Shown here: positions 13,531 through 26,400 of the stretch, piece after piece
How the letters are laid out: every line of letters begins with the position of its first letter
Numbering within the stretch: the first letter of the stretch is position 1
Source of the DNA: Monocercomonoides exilis
Lineage: Eukaryota; Preaxostyla; Oxymonadida; Polymastigidae
Length of the DNA stretch: 64,000 nt
NCBI GenBank assembly: GCA_001643675.2
Contig: LSRY02000031.1
Span: forward strand, 1,135,393-1,199,392
Direction: 5' to 3'
Translations under genes and position numbers: made by a program
Notes under the pieces: model-generated
What the model was told of the DNA's origin: nothing
The model's input: the letters and a program-made list of their open reading frames with translations, nothing else
The model's database searches: none

Positions 13531-15069
13531 ATTAGTAGGGTCAACTTTTTAATGGGGCTTTTTCTTTTATTGGCACTTTTTTTTTGTTTTTGCATGCCAG
13601 TCATTCAATAAAACTTAATGAACCACAACACTCGGGCGAGGGTGTTTATAAAACAAATCCATTAAATTACAGGTTTGTTTTTTAAATTTTGTTTAATTTT
13701 CGTAGAGATATGTGTGATTATATTTGAAATCAAATTTTTTCATTCAAAAATTTCAGTAAAAATATATTTCTGAAATATCAAATAAAGAAGTTGAAAAGTG
13801 AATAGGCTTATTGAAGACATTTTATTCTTTGATTTAAAAGAACCATTTGTTTTTAAAAACATTTATCATGCTTTTTTACTTTTGAAAAACAATTTTCTTT
13901 TATAAAGCTGACAATCTTTGAAAACTGATACCCCGAAAAAAGTTATGATTTCAAAAATAATCACCCATATAGCAATTTTTTATTTATTTTGAAGTGACTT
14001 TTTTCAGCCGAGGAAGCATTTCACAAAAATAAGAAATCCATTTTTAAAATCTACTAGCATTATCCTTTTTATATTCAAAATCTTAAGTTTAACAACTTGT
14101 TTTTTCTTTATTTTTTCACATTTCAATTTTATATCAACATGCGAATACAATTTTGAAAATTTCTTTGTTATTAAAATGAAGTGTTAAAAATAAAAATATG
14201 ATATTATAAATACACACTCTTATTGAGAAGTGTGAAAAAGGTTGAACATAAAAACTTTCTATTTGCATCAAACAAATGAATGGTCACAACATTGAATGAT
14301 CTGAGATCAAACTTATTCTATTTTGATGTGTTTGATGCAAATAGAAAGTTTTTATGTTCAACCTTTTTCACACTTCTCAATAAGAGTGTGTATTTATAAT
14401 ATCATATTTTTATTTTTAACACTTCATTTTAATAACAAAGAAATTTTCAAAATTGTATTCGCATGTTGATATAAAATTGAAATGTGAAAAAATAAAGAAA
14501 AAACAAGTTGTTAAACTTAAGATTTTGAATATAAAAAGGATAATGCTAGTAGATTTTAAAAATGGATTTCTTATTTTTGTGAAATGCTTCCTCGGCTGAA
14601 AAAAGTCACTTCAAAATAAATAAAAAATTGCTATATGGGTGATTATTTTTGAAATCATAACTTTTTTCGGGGTATCAGTTTTCAAAGATTGTCAGCTTTA
14701 TAAAAGAAAATTGTTTTTCAAAAGTAAAAAAGCATGATAAATGTTTTTAAAAACAAATGGTTCTTTTAAATCAAAGAATAAAATGTCTTCAATAAGCCTA
14801 TTCACTTTTCAACTTCTTTATTTGATATTTCAGAAATATATTTTTACTGAAATTTTTGAATGAAAAAATTTGATTTCAAATATAATCACACATATCTCTA
14901 CGAAAATTAAACAAAATTTAAAAAACAAACCTGTAATTTAATGGATTTGTTTTATAAACACCCTCGCCCGAGTGTTGTGGTTCATTAAGTTTTATTGAAT
15001 GACTGGCATGCAAAAACAAAAAAAAAGTGCCAATAAAAGAAAAAGCCCCATTTAAAAGTTGACACTAAT
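13531..15069. mobile_element. 1.5-kb palindromic (fold-back) element
   Basis: Two arms of about 740 bp, 13531-14274 and 14329-15069, are near-perfect reverse complements around a 54-bp loop. The ends read ATTAGT...GTCAAC with a 3-bp offset between arms. No ORF of note lies inside, so if mobile it is non-autonomous. A short motif (TTTCAAAAATAATCACMCAT or its complement) recurs in each arm. The outer ends, GTCRA..TTTTTAATGGG and TTTTTGCATGCCA, recur in diverged form at the centre of the large inverted repeat near 50.37 and 51.34 kb. I see no clear target-site duplication. It could also be a satellite-type palindrome. Confidence 0.7.
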
Positions 15070-15871
15070 TGAGAAATGATGTTGTGTTAAAACGTTTCAT
15101 TCAACACAACTATTTCAAGAACAAATGTTTTTCCTTTTTCCAAGATGAAAATTTTTCAACACATCTTTTTTCTTTTTTGTGGTTATTTGCCAATATTCAA
15201 AGAAAATTATTCATATCGAGAATTATGAATAAAAAAATATCATTTCAAAAATAATCACACATTTTTATAATAAAAAAACAAACATTTTCTTCTCTTGAAT
15301 TATCTTTATTAAACATTTATTTTTCATTAATAGAATTTCGATTTCGATTGAAAGTTTTTTGATTTCGTTTAAAAGTTTTTCGATTTAATTGATTGATTTT
15401 CAACTTTGAATAATTTTTGGTGAAATGGGACAATATTTTTGCAATTATGAAAAAAACTGAGATTTGTTCAAAACTTTTTCTCCAAACTTATCATTATAAA
15501 TCTTTCATTTCCATGTCAAAAAAATATAGAAAAATTCTAAATTTGAGAAAAAATGTTTATATGAGTTGAATGGAACAAAATTCAGAAAGCAAAAAATTTC
15601 ATCCCAAATATTTATCAAAAAAGGATTAGATCAACATTTTATTTTGATAATCTCTAAAGGAAACATAACATTGAACAAAACAAATCTTGTCCACATCCTA
15701 TTACGTGCTCTTTCGATAAAATTTTTAACTAATAATTTAACAAATTATATGATTTTTCATTTATAAGCTTTTTTTGAAATATTTAATGGATCTAACCTAA
15801 AGTTGATTTTTTCTTTTTGAGATCATATTGTTTTTTGTTATTTGTGGTATTAAACGGAACTGCAAATCACA
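15070..15871. repeat. dispersed repeat next to the palindromic element
   Basis: About 15420-15660 is a diverged copy of 51355-51560 (and its mirror near 50150-50360): both carry AAATGGGAC.A, TTTTTGCAATTATG, AAAAAACTGAGATTTGTTC and ATTATAAATC in the same order. Another copy of the ATAATCACACAT motif is at about 15250. The two open frames here are AT-rich and I do not regard them as genes. Confidence 0.6.
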
Positions 15872-17887
15872 ATGACAGATGATCAGCTGCAAAATGAAGA
15901 GGACATTGCTTTAGAGCAAACTATGAGCCTTAAAACAAAAAGGAAGCGTTCATTACGTCTTGCTTCAACAACGCCTCCTTCTTCTCCACAACATCGACAA
16001 TTTTCCATTGAAGATAGTACAAACGAGAGAGTCGAATTAAAGCCTCAAAAGACAAGAAAAATTGAGCAAGAAGATATTGGAGGAGTTATTATATCATCGG
16101 AATCTGTTGCACAATCTTCTGTTCCTTTGCCAAAATCACCACCTTTAAAAAGACCACACATTACAACATTTTATGAAAAAATACAGAGTAAAAAGAGAAC
16201 TCAACAAGCAGGAGCTCCTCCACGTCCGAATTCTCCGCCATTTGTTATTCATACTTCTACTCAACTTCCAGTTGTTACACCTCATCCAGGAAGAAATCCT
16301 TTTGCTGTTCAGAATAGTAAATCCATTGTCCTTTCTCCTCCTCAATCACCGTTGCTTTATCAAGCAGCAACAACAAATTCAACGCACGTTTCATCTTTCC
16401 CCGTTATTTCAAACAGTGGATCTCAACAGAAAGGTTCACAACAGGTACCTTTGTTGCAGTCATCTTCAAAGCACCAAACACAAGCACAGATACATGCAAC
16501 AAGGCAAGCTGCTCTAACACAACATATTTCGAACGAACAAGCACAATTTCCTCATATTCACAAAGGAAGCGATAAAGTGAATGAAAATGATAGTTCAAAG
16601 TTTGCTTTTCAAACTCCAATTCAGAGGTCATCATCAGATGGCAAAAAAGCCGGAGAAACTTTTGAGGCCAGAGGAAATCATGAAAGAACCAAAGATTACG
16701 CCGCAAAGGAGCAGCAAGTGCCCAAAGAAGAAGTGCGCAAGGCGAGCCAGCAGCAAGCGAAAGACCGCATTCTTTTTTCGCCGTCTTCATTTCAGCTCAC
16801 GCCGGCCATTCACCAAGCAGCTGCACATTCATTTCAGACAGCCATTTCACCACAGACACAGACACAGACACAGACACAGACACCTTCAATAACAGCAACA
16901 CAAACACAAACACAAACACAATCAATTGCACAGTCAATCACACATTCAATGACACAGCCACAAATACAGACACAAATGCAGACACAAGCACAGGCGCAGT
17001 TCCTGGCGCCGCTGCAGATCCAAACAGCACAGGGCTCAAGTAATAATAATAATAGTAATAGTAATAGTAGTAGTAATAATAACAATACTGCTTCTAACAA
17101 TGTGCATCAGGCATTTGACGAGTCAGAGATTGCATCGTTGAAGGCTGCGATTCAGTCGTTGATTGTGTGTTTATTTTATGTATTTTGTATTTCTTTTTTT
17201 CAAACAGTGGTTTTGGAGATGGAGCATAGAAGAACATTAATTAATTAATTTATATATTTCTGAAGAAATTTTTTTTCTCCATTTTTCTATTTTCTATTTT
17301 CTATTTTCTATTTTCTTTCTTTCTTTTTAACTTTTAATCTTTTCTCAATCCATATATCTTATCCCTTACTCAACAGGCCGAGAAAGAAGTACTTGAAGAA
17401 AGAGCGAAGAAAATTGAAAGAGAAAAAGCAGAAGCCGAACGAGAGAAAGAAGCTGTGCAGGACGAATTGACTAACACATCACTGACACTTCGGACTTGCA
17501 TAGAAGTTTGCATTTTATTTTATTTTATTTTATTTTATTTTATTTTATTTTATTTTATTTTATTTTATTTTATTTTATTTATTTATTTCATTCTTCGTTA
17601 TTTGCTTTATTCGTTCGTTCCTTCTTTTCTTTCATTCTATCTTTCATTTATCCATTCATTTTTCTTTCTTTCTTTTTCTTTTCAATTTTTTTCGTTTTCC
17701 ACTTTTCTTTTTAATGATGAATCTTATTCTTCTTCATTTTCTTAGCAAAAAATGGATATTGCTCGCAAAAGCGAGCAAGCTCAAAAACTGGTGTGAAAAA
17801 TAGCATTTTTTCGTTTCGCACACATATATTTCATAAATTTTTTCTTTTCTTTTCTTTTCTTTTCTTTTCTTTTTTAAAACTTAAAAA

Positions 17888-17926
<39 letters not shown>

Positions 17927-19041
17927 ACTCACTCACTCACTACAACTTCACAGATGAACCAGAAGTTGTGTGAAGAGGTGATTATCGTAGCCACAATGGA
18001 AGAACAACAAAGAAGAGCTGCTTTGCGTGAAACAGATCAAAGACTGGGATATGTCACTTATCAAAGGTGTGTGATGTGGAGTTATATTTGGGAATTTATT
18101 TTGAAAGTCTTTTTATTTTTTTTTATATAATTTTTATTTTATTTTTCTTTTATTTCTCTTATTTTATTTTCTTTGCCTTTCTCTTTATTTGTTTCTAACA
18201 CACTAAAAAAAAAAAAAACCCTTATTTGTCTTCTTCTCTTCTTCTTCTCTTCTTCTTCTTCTCTTCTTCTTCTTCTCTTCTTCTTCTTCTCTTCTTCTTC
18301 TATCAGAATTGGCTCAACAGGCACAGAAGTCTGGGTCGATGGCAAGCATTTCCGTGACTTGATGATCCAAAAAGAAGAAAACGAACGAAAAATTGCTCTT
18401 TTGAAAGAGGAAGAGAAGATGATTAAGCAAAACATTTCTTCGATTGCTTCTTCTTCTTCTTCTTCTTCTTCTTCCTCATCTTCTTCATCTTCTTCCACAT
18501 TCACTTCATCAATATCATCATCATCAGCATCACCTTCACCATCACCTTCATCACCTTCATTTCATTCGTCGTCATCATCATCTTCCTCTTCTTCCTCATC
18601 CTCATCATCATCTTCCTCCTCTTCTTCTTCTGTTTTCCCTTCTTCCTCTTCTTCTCCTGCTCCTTTTTCGCTTTCTTCTTCCTCTTCTGCCATCACTTCT
18701 GCTAACACAACACCCACAAATTTGTCTCGAAGCAATTCATTTCAATCAGGTGTGAGGAATTTAAGAGGAAAAGAAAGAGAAAGAAAAGAAAGAAAGAAAG
18801 AAAGGAAAAGAAAGAGAAAGAGAAGAAAGTTATTATTAATGCTTATTAAAAATTCTATTGCTTTTTGTATCAAATAATATACACTTTGTAATGATTCCTT
18901 TCGTTCAACCTCTTTAATATTCTTTTCCCTCAATTTCTTTCTCAATCAATTTATTATTTTCCCCTTATTCTTCTCCTTCAACTTCTTCTTATTCTTCCTC
19001 CTCCTTCTCCATTATTCCCCTTTCTTTTTCCCTTCGCTTTA

Positions 19042-19090
<49 letters not shown>

Positions 19091-21928
19091 CTTTCCCTCC
19101 TTCCCTCCCTCCCTCTCTCTCTTTCTCTTTCTCTCTCTCTTTCTCTTTCTCTCTCTTTCTTTCTTTTCCTCTCTCATTTTATTTCTTTATTTCTTTCTTT
19201 CTTTCTCTTCATTCAGTCATCCAATCAGCCGAGTTATACATCCAATTGGATTGTGTTCAAAGAGAGCTGAGAGAAAGGCAGAAGAAGACTTTGCAATTGG
19301 AACAGAAGCAGATGAAGTTGGAGGCAAAAAAGGAAATGCATATCAGAGAGACAAGGAAGGCGAGGGAAGAGGTATGAGAATGAAGAAGAAGAAGAAGAAG
19401 AAGAAGATAATGAAAAAGAAAGAAAGAAAGAAAGATGAAAAGAAAAAAATTTTTTGTGAAAATAAAGTTTTTTTTCTTTTTGAGCAATAAAGTTTGTAAT
19501 TTTGATTTTATTTTTCTTTTATTTTTGTGATTCTGTTTTTTTCGAACTTTCATTCTTCATTTCTCTTCCCTTTTTATGTTACCATTTCTTTCTATTATTT
19601 ATTTATTTGTTTATAATTTTTATTTTAATTATTATTATTCTGTTTTTTCTCTCATTCATTTATTTATTCATTCATAAATTTATTTATTTATTTTATTCCA
19701 TCCCAAGCTCTTCTCTTCCTTCACCGTTGGCTCCGTCTTCCTCCGCCGCTACATCATCCTCAGCCTCATCGGCAGCGGAGGTTTTTCTTCTGTCTACAAA
19801 GCGCGAGACATCGAAAACAACTGCTTTGTCGCTCTGAAGGTGCATTCGATGCAGCGAGGGTGGAATGCGGAGAGGAAGGAGAACTATGCAAAGCACGTGG
19901 TGAGGGAGCTGACGATACAGAGGGAGTTGAAGAACAGACATATTGTGCAGTTGATAGATGTGCATGTGATGAACGAGGATATCATTGTGGCAGTGTTGGA
20001 GTACTGCGAAGGGGGAGATCTGGAAGGGAGGATGAAGCAGAGGCTGGTGGAGGCGAAGAGGAAGATGGAGGAGGAGAAGGAGTGGAGGAAGAGGAAGGAG
20101 TGGGAGGAGGAGGAGTTTGGGGTGGAGAGAAGAGAGAGGGAAAGGGAGAGGGAAAGGGAGAGGGAAAGAGAAAGAGAAAGAGAGAGAGAAGGAGAAAGAG
20201 GAGAAAGAGGAAGGATGGTGATAGAGGAGGAAGGAGTTAACAGTGGGAAAATGCAAAGGCAGATAATTGCACCAACGGCAACTCATTCAATGGTAGGTAT
20301 GATGGATGAGAGAGAAAGAAATGCTGATGATAAGAAGCAGGCTATGCAATCATCATCATCATCTTCATCTTCTTCCTCTTCCTCTTCTTCCTCTTCCTCT
20401 TCCTCTTCCTCTTCCTCTTCCTCTTCCTCCTCTTCTTCAAATATCAGCAGAAGTGGTTATCTAAATGACAATGATAACAATGATAATAACAATGAAAATA
20501 ATAATTATAATAATCACAATGCAAAAGAATCTTTTTATAACCACAACCACACTTATAGCAGTAGTTCAGCAGAAACACTTCTCTTCAGTGAAAGTGAATG
20601 CCGAAGCATCATTGGGCAAGTGATGCTTGCTCTTGTGTATCTGTCCCAACAGAAGAGGCGGGTGATCCATTATGACCTGAAACCGGCGAATGTTCTGTTT
20701 AAAGAAGGGAACAGGGTTTTGATATCTGATTTTGGCTTGTCGAAAGTGATGGAAGGGAGCGAAGAGAGCGATATTGAGCTGACGTCACAGGGAGCAGGGA
20801 CGTATTGGTATCTGCCCCCTGAGTGTTTTGTGCAAGGTGTGTGGTTTTGAGAGAAAATATGTAAATAAATGAATATGTTAATAAATGAACATATGAATAT
20901 GAATATGAATATATATTTGTGTGTGAGAGGGAAGAAGGAAAGGAGTGAGAGAAGGAGAAGGAGAAAGAGAAGGAGAATGATTGATATCATTGCGTTCAAA
21001 TAAAGTTCTGGATTTTTTCTATTTAATAATAGTAAAACTTTTATATCAAATTTATATTTTTTTTGTTTTATCACTTTTATTAATAATAATCTTATTTATA
21101 ATTGCTTTTTTAATTTATTCACAATTATTCTTTTCATCTTCATCATCACTTTCCCTTCCCCCCTCCCCCCCCTTCCTTTAGCCGCACCTCCCCCCACCGC
21201 TCCGATCTCCTTCACCCTCTCCCCCTCTGCTCTTCCATCCCCCGCTTTACCTCATCAGCCTTCTTCTCTTCCATTCAATGCCAACAAAATCGAGCCCAGA
21301 ATAAACAACAAAGTGGATGTGTGGTCGGTTGGAGTGATTCTCTTTCAGCTTCTCTTTGGGAAAAGGCCGTTTGGACACACACAAACACCGCAGAGCATTT
21401 TGATCAATAGAACAATTCTGAATGCGTTTGAGGTGGAGTTTCCAGATACAAGGAGGATTTCGGAGGAGGCGAAAGTATGTGTTATGCTATTATTTATTAT
21501 TCAATATTCATTGCTATTGCTATTGCTATTGCTATTGCTATTATTTATTTATTTATTTATTAATTAATTAATATTTTTTTATTTTGATTGCTTGATGTAA
21601 TAAATTTATAAATGCTAATATTTTCAATATGAAAAATTATCACTTTTTTTCCCCCTTTCATTTTTCATTCTTTTCTTTTCCTTTTTTTTTCTTTTCCAAC
21701 TTTTAACTCTAATTATTATTTCAATCAACCAAACAGGACTTTATTCTCCAGTGTCTCAAATACAACCCGTCTCAAAGGATGGATGCAGTCACTTCTCTTT
21801 CCCACCCTTTCCTTTCGCCTCTCACCCACATCCCAAAAGAACTTGTACCAGCAACCACAATTCCGACTCCTCCTTCTTCGCCTCCTCCTTCCTCTTCTTT
21901 CACTTCATATGTGTCAACATTTTCATAA
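15872..21928 (+). CDS. TLK: Tousled-like serine/threonine kinase (TLK)
   Basis: Nuclear kinase that in animals and plants phosphorylates the histone chaperone Asf1 and acts in chromatin assembly. Nine exons in phase: 15872-17164, 17377-17505, 17746-17790, 17954-18066, 18307-18749, 19217-19371, 19708-20836, 21182-21474 and 21737-21928, about 1263 aa, longer than usual. Residues 1-431 are low-complexity (Gln/Thr/Pro). Coiled-coil segments follow (AEKEVLEERAKKIEREKAEA; QRELRERQKKTLQLEQKQ). The kinase domain starts near 740: GSGGFSSVY, ALKVH, then HYDLKPANVLF (TLKs have HYD rather than HRD), SDFGLSK, and the signature ELTSQGAGTYWYLPPECF followed by NKVDVWSVGVI. A large insert (about 837-1018: charged helix, then poly-Ser and Asn) splits the catalytic domain before the HYD motif, and a Pro-rich insert follows PPECF. 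Catalytic residues look intact. Confidence 0.92.
17508..17583. repeat. (TTTTA)n microsatellite in a TLK intron
   Basis: About 14 copies of a 5-bp unit directly after the GTTTGC donor of the second TLK intron. Other TLK introns hold (TTTTC)n at about 17851-17875, (TC)n and (TCAC)n at 17891-17941, (CTT)n at 18230-18300, (TC)n at 19050-19087 and (TATTGC)n at about 21513-21541. Confidence 0.9.
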
Positions 21929-23003
21929 AACGGATTAATTTCTTTCTTTTCTTTTCTTTCTTTCTTTTTTTTTTTTTCTTTTCTTTTCTTTTCTTTTCTT
22001 TTCTTTTCTTTTCTTTTCTTTTCTTTTTATTTCCTTATTCATGAGTCTTGTTTGAATTTGTTTTGTACTTTTTAAAAAATGAAGATTGTATAAATATATA
22101 TCTATTTTTTTCATGATTATGTAATTTATTTTTAATTTTGTATTTTTTATTATGGCTTAGAGCTCTTAAGATCATTCTTTTTTTTTGTTTTTATCAGAAA
22201 ATATATAATTCTTATTGTAACATATTTGATTAAATGTATCATCCAAATGCTGTTTAATTATCCTCCGCTTCAATTCTGTTTTCTTTTCTTTTCTTTTAAT
22301 TTGCAGATCTCGTGCAAAGTTAATTTAGACACAGAAAATAATCGACTTTGAAGAAATTAAAATTGTAATTATTTTTAAGTAATTATCTTTAATGAAAAAA
22401 CGGAGAAATTCGAAAAGAACAAAATTTCTTCACAGTTAAAGACAGATTGTTTTAATTATCATTATTTTTTTTTCCCCATCAAAACCAAATTGAAATGGTT
22501 ATTCTTTGAAGAAATAAATTGGATTAATGATAAGCATTTATTCACAAAGAAGAGAATGGAAAGTGAATAAGAAAGGCAGTTATAACTCTCTTTTTATTCA
22601 TTTCAAATCATTAACAATAAAAATTTGCTGGTTCTTCAAACTAAACAACTAGTAAACTTTTGATTTCAATTTTTTTTACAAGATAAATCCAAAATTCATG
22701 AACGCAATTGTTATTTTCACCAAAGTGAATACCTATCAGAAAAAATAGCCGACAATAGAAACAACAACCTCAGTCATAAAAAAATCCAAATGAACGTTGA
22801 AGAATAAGAAATCATGAGCTGAATTGAATAAATAGGATAATAAATCTATTGTGAAATGGATAAATAAATAAAATAAAATAACAATAACAATAATAACAAT
22901 TAAACAAAGATTAAAATAAAGAAAAAGAATAAAAAAATATACACCTTATTTTGTAACCTTATGGAAATTTTGTGAATGAAAACAAAGATATAGAAAAGAA
23001 AGG

Positions 23004-23052
<49 letters not shown>

Positions 23053-23414
23053 AATTTAAAAATTAAAAGATCAAACTGTAGAATTCCAAAATTAAAAATT
23101 CCAATAAAAATAAAATAAAATAAAATAAAATAAACTCACAATTTACATATTGAAGTGTCTTATAAATATTTTTAGATCTGTATAATTCATCTTCATTATT
23201 TTTTATTAAAAAAATTTTTTTTTCAATTTTCAAACAAAAAATGGAGAATAAATAAACAAGTTAATATATAAACAAAATAAAACTTTTCAAAAACAAGTGA
23301 TCAAATAAAATAAAAATTTAATTCAATTCAATTCAACCCATCCCAACTTAACCAATCCCAACTCAATCTTTCTCAATCAAATTTCACATAAAACTTCACA
23401 TAAAAACTTCATTT
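21929..23414. other. convergent intergenic region with simple repeats
   Basis: About 1.5 kb between the stops of TLK (+) and the ubiquitin-like gene (-). It has (TTTTC)n at 21970-22027, an A tract of about 47 at 23004-23050 and (AAAAT)n near 23105-23133. No gene or RNA seen. Confidence 0.6.
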
Positions 23415-26400
23415 TTACTCCTTCTTTTCTTCTTTTTCTTCTTTTCCTTCTTCTTCTTCTAATTTATCCTTATCAGAATTATCTTCATTTCTTCTCTGCT
23501 CTTCTCTTGCTGCTTTTGTGGCTGACAACAAGAAATGCTGCAAAAGCAACAGATTTCGCTTATATTCAATAGACCTGTTTTGTTGGTTTAGATTTTTATC
23601 AGAAGAATTAGAAGAAGAATTAGATTTATCAGAAGAAGAAGAAGAAGGAGGAGGAGGAGGAGGAAGAGAAGAAGAATTAATAGAAGAAGAAGAATTATCA
23701 GTAATATTATCTGAAGAAGAATTTGAAGAATCATTAGAAGAAGAAATAGCAGAATTAGTAGAACCATCGCATTTATTCATAACATTTCTGCATTTACCAG
23801 AAGAAACACCTGAAAGACGATAATTATTATTATTAATATTATTATAATTATCATGATCATAAGAACGACTAGAATACATAGGAAAACGAAGAAAATCGGG
23901 AAAATCTGATTGATAATAGCCATTGCTCGTATCAATATCACCATAGATGTTTATATTACTATCATTGGATTCGCTATCATCATCATTATCAGAAGAAGAA
24001 GAAGAAGAAGAAGAAGAAGAAGAAGAAGAAGAAGAAGAAGAATGAGAAGAAGAATGAGAAGAAGAAGAAGAAGAAGAAGAATCTTTAGGAATCATAAGCT
24101 TTTTCAGTGTTTCCATTGCTTCTCTGTATTCCTGTGGAAAACCTGCATATTCATCTGAATTTTGTGTTTGTGAAGAAGAAGAAGAAGAAGAATTTGATGA
24201 TGAAGATAAGGAAGAGGAAGAGGAAGAGGAAGAGGAAGAAGAAGAAGAAGAAGAAGAAGAAGAAGAAGATGTTGATGATGAATTTGAAGAATTAGAAGAA
24301 AAAGAATTAGAAGAACGACTTGAAGCAGTTGCAGTAGTAGAAGATGATGATATTGATGATGAAGGATTAGAAGAAGAAGAAGGTGGAGGCGGAGGAGGAG
24401 GAGGAGGAATATGAGATGAAGGAAATATGAAAGAATAATTCTGATGAGGAGGAGAAAAAGAAGGAGAAAGAGAAGAAAAAGAAGGAATATGAGAATTATT
24501 TGAATTCATTCCAAAATTAGTTCTAAATATATCTTCAACTTTAATATCATCATCATCATCTTTACAAACATAATTATAATAATATTCATTTATTTCTTCT
24601 TCAAAATCTTCTTCTCCTTCTTCTTCCCCTTCCCCTTCCCCTTCCCCTTCTTCTTCTTCTTCTTCTTCTTCATCTGCAATAATCGAAGCTAAAGAAGAAC
24701 TAAATGAAGAATTCAAAGAAGAAGGAGAAGGAGAAGAAGGAGAAGGAGAAGAAAGAGGAGGAGGGGTGGAAGAAGGAGAAGGAGGAGGAGGTGTGTCTGG
24801 AAGAGGAATGGAGTTATGAGAGAAAGAAATGCTTGAAGGGACAAAGGGAATTTTGGATGGGTCGAAGATGGGGGAAGAGAAGGAAGGGACATAACAAGGG
24901 AAGAAAGAAGGGAAAGAAGAAGAAGGATGAGAAGAAGAGGAGGGGGAAGAAGAGGAGGAGGAAGAAGAAGGATTTGACGATGATGATGATGAAGGTTTTG
25001 AAGAAGGAAGAGAAGAGGAAGGAGAAGGAGAAGAAGAAGATGATGAAGAAGAATTAGAATTAGAATCAGTAGTAGTAGTAGAAGAAGAAGATGAATTTGA
25101 AGAAGAATCAGAAGAAGGAGGAGGAGGAACATTCGGATAAGCAACACGAGGACACGGAGGATTCGAATTAGGAGGGTAATAAGTGATTCCTTTGATGCTG
25201 AATTTGAAGTTCTTTGACAACCCAGGCATTCTTAAATGTCCTATCTGTTGGTTGCTGAAAGGAGGAGGAAAAGTAAATTTGATCGGTTTTGGCTGAGTTT
25301 CGGTTGTTTGTGAAGAATTAGAGGAATTAGAAGAATTAGAAGAACAAGAAGAACAAGAAGAATTTGATGATTTTATTGGATTTGTTGGATTTCCTAAGTT
25401 TGTTTGGTTCATTGTATTTATTGAGTTTATTGATTCCTTTGTGGAGTTATTAGAATTGCATTCAGAATAAGAATAAGATGGTTGTTTGCTTGATTGATTG
25501 GATAATTCACTTGAAGAAGAAGAAATAGAAGAAATAGAAGAAGAAGAAGAAGAAGAAGAAGAAGAAGAAGGAAGAGGAGAAGAAGAAGATAGTAAACGAG
25601 TAGAATAAGGTTGATGAATGTTGTTTGGCTGTGCTGAAGAAGAAGGAAAAGAAGAAGAAGAAGAAGAAGAAATAAAAGATTTAGATGAATTAGAAGCATC
25701 ATCATTATCAACAGGGGAAGAATTATCTGAAGAAGAAGTTTTTGTTGAAATTGCAGCTGAAAATAAAGCGGATAATGGAGAAGATATGGAAGAAGAATTG
25801 GAAGAAGGATGAGAAGAATTAGTAGAAGAAGAATTAGAATTAGAAGAAGACTGATTCAATGAAGAACGAGCTGTGACTGCAGCTAAACGCTCTAAGGCCA
25901 TTCGAAAGGCTTGTGAAGCAGAAATATTAGAAGAAGAAGAAGAAGATGATGATGATGAATTTCCTTTGTTCTGTTGTTGTGTTTGTGTATTTTTACCTTG
26001 TTCGGATTTGTTTTTCGATTTTTTGTTCTTTTTGGATCGTTTTCCCTTTTTAACTGAATTTTCTGGTTTTTCAGAGATAGAAGAAGAAGAGGAAGAAGAA
26101 GTAGAAATTGATTGATTAGTTTGCTTGTAATTATCTGAAGAAGAAGAAGAAGATGAAGACGAAGGAGGAGAAGAAGATGAACAATCACTCAACAATTTTT
26201 GCTCTCTTTCACTGTTTGCTCCGTTATTTGCCATCGATTTAGCCTTCGCCTCATTCTCAATCGTACTTTCTGGCTGTGTTGGATCTCTTTTCTCTTCTTT
26301 CTTTTCTTTTCCCTCAAAATATTCCTTTTTTTCTTCATTTTCTTCATTTTCTTTGTTTTCTTTATTTTCCTTTTTCTCTCTGTTCTTCTTTGCAGATAGC

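Noticed and set aside
17508-21930. Phe/Leu/Ser-rich frames in TLK introns
   Set aside because: They are translations of pyrimidine microsatellites within introns bounded by in-phase GT-AG sites.
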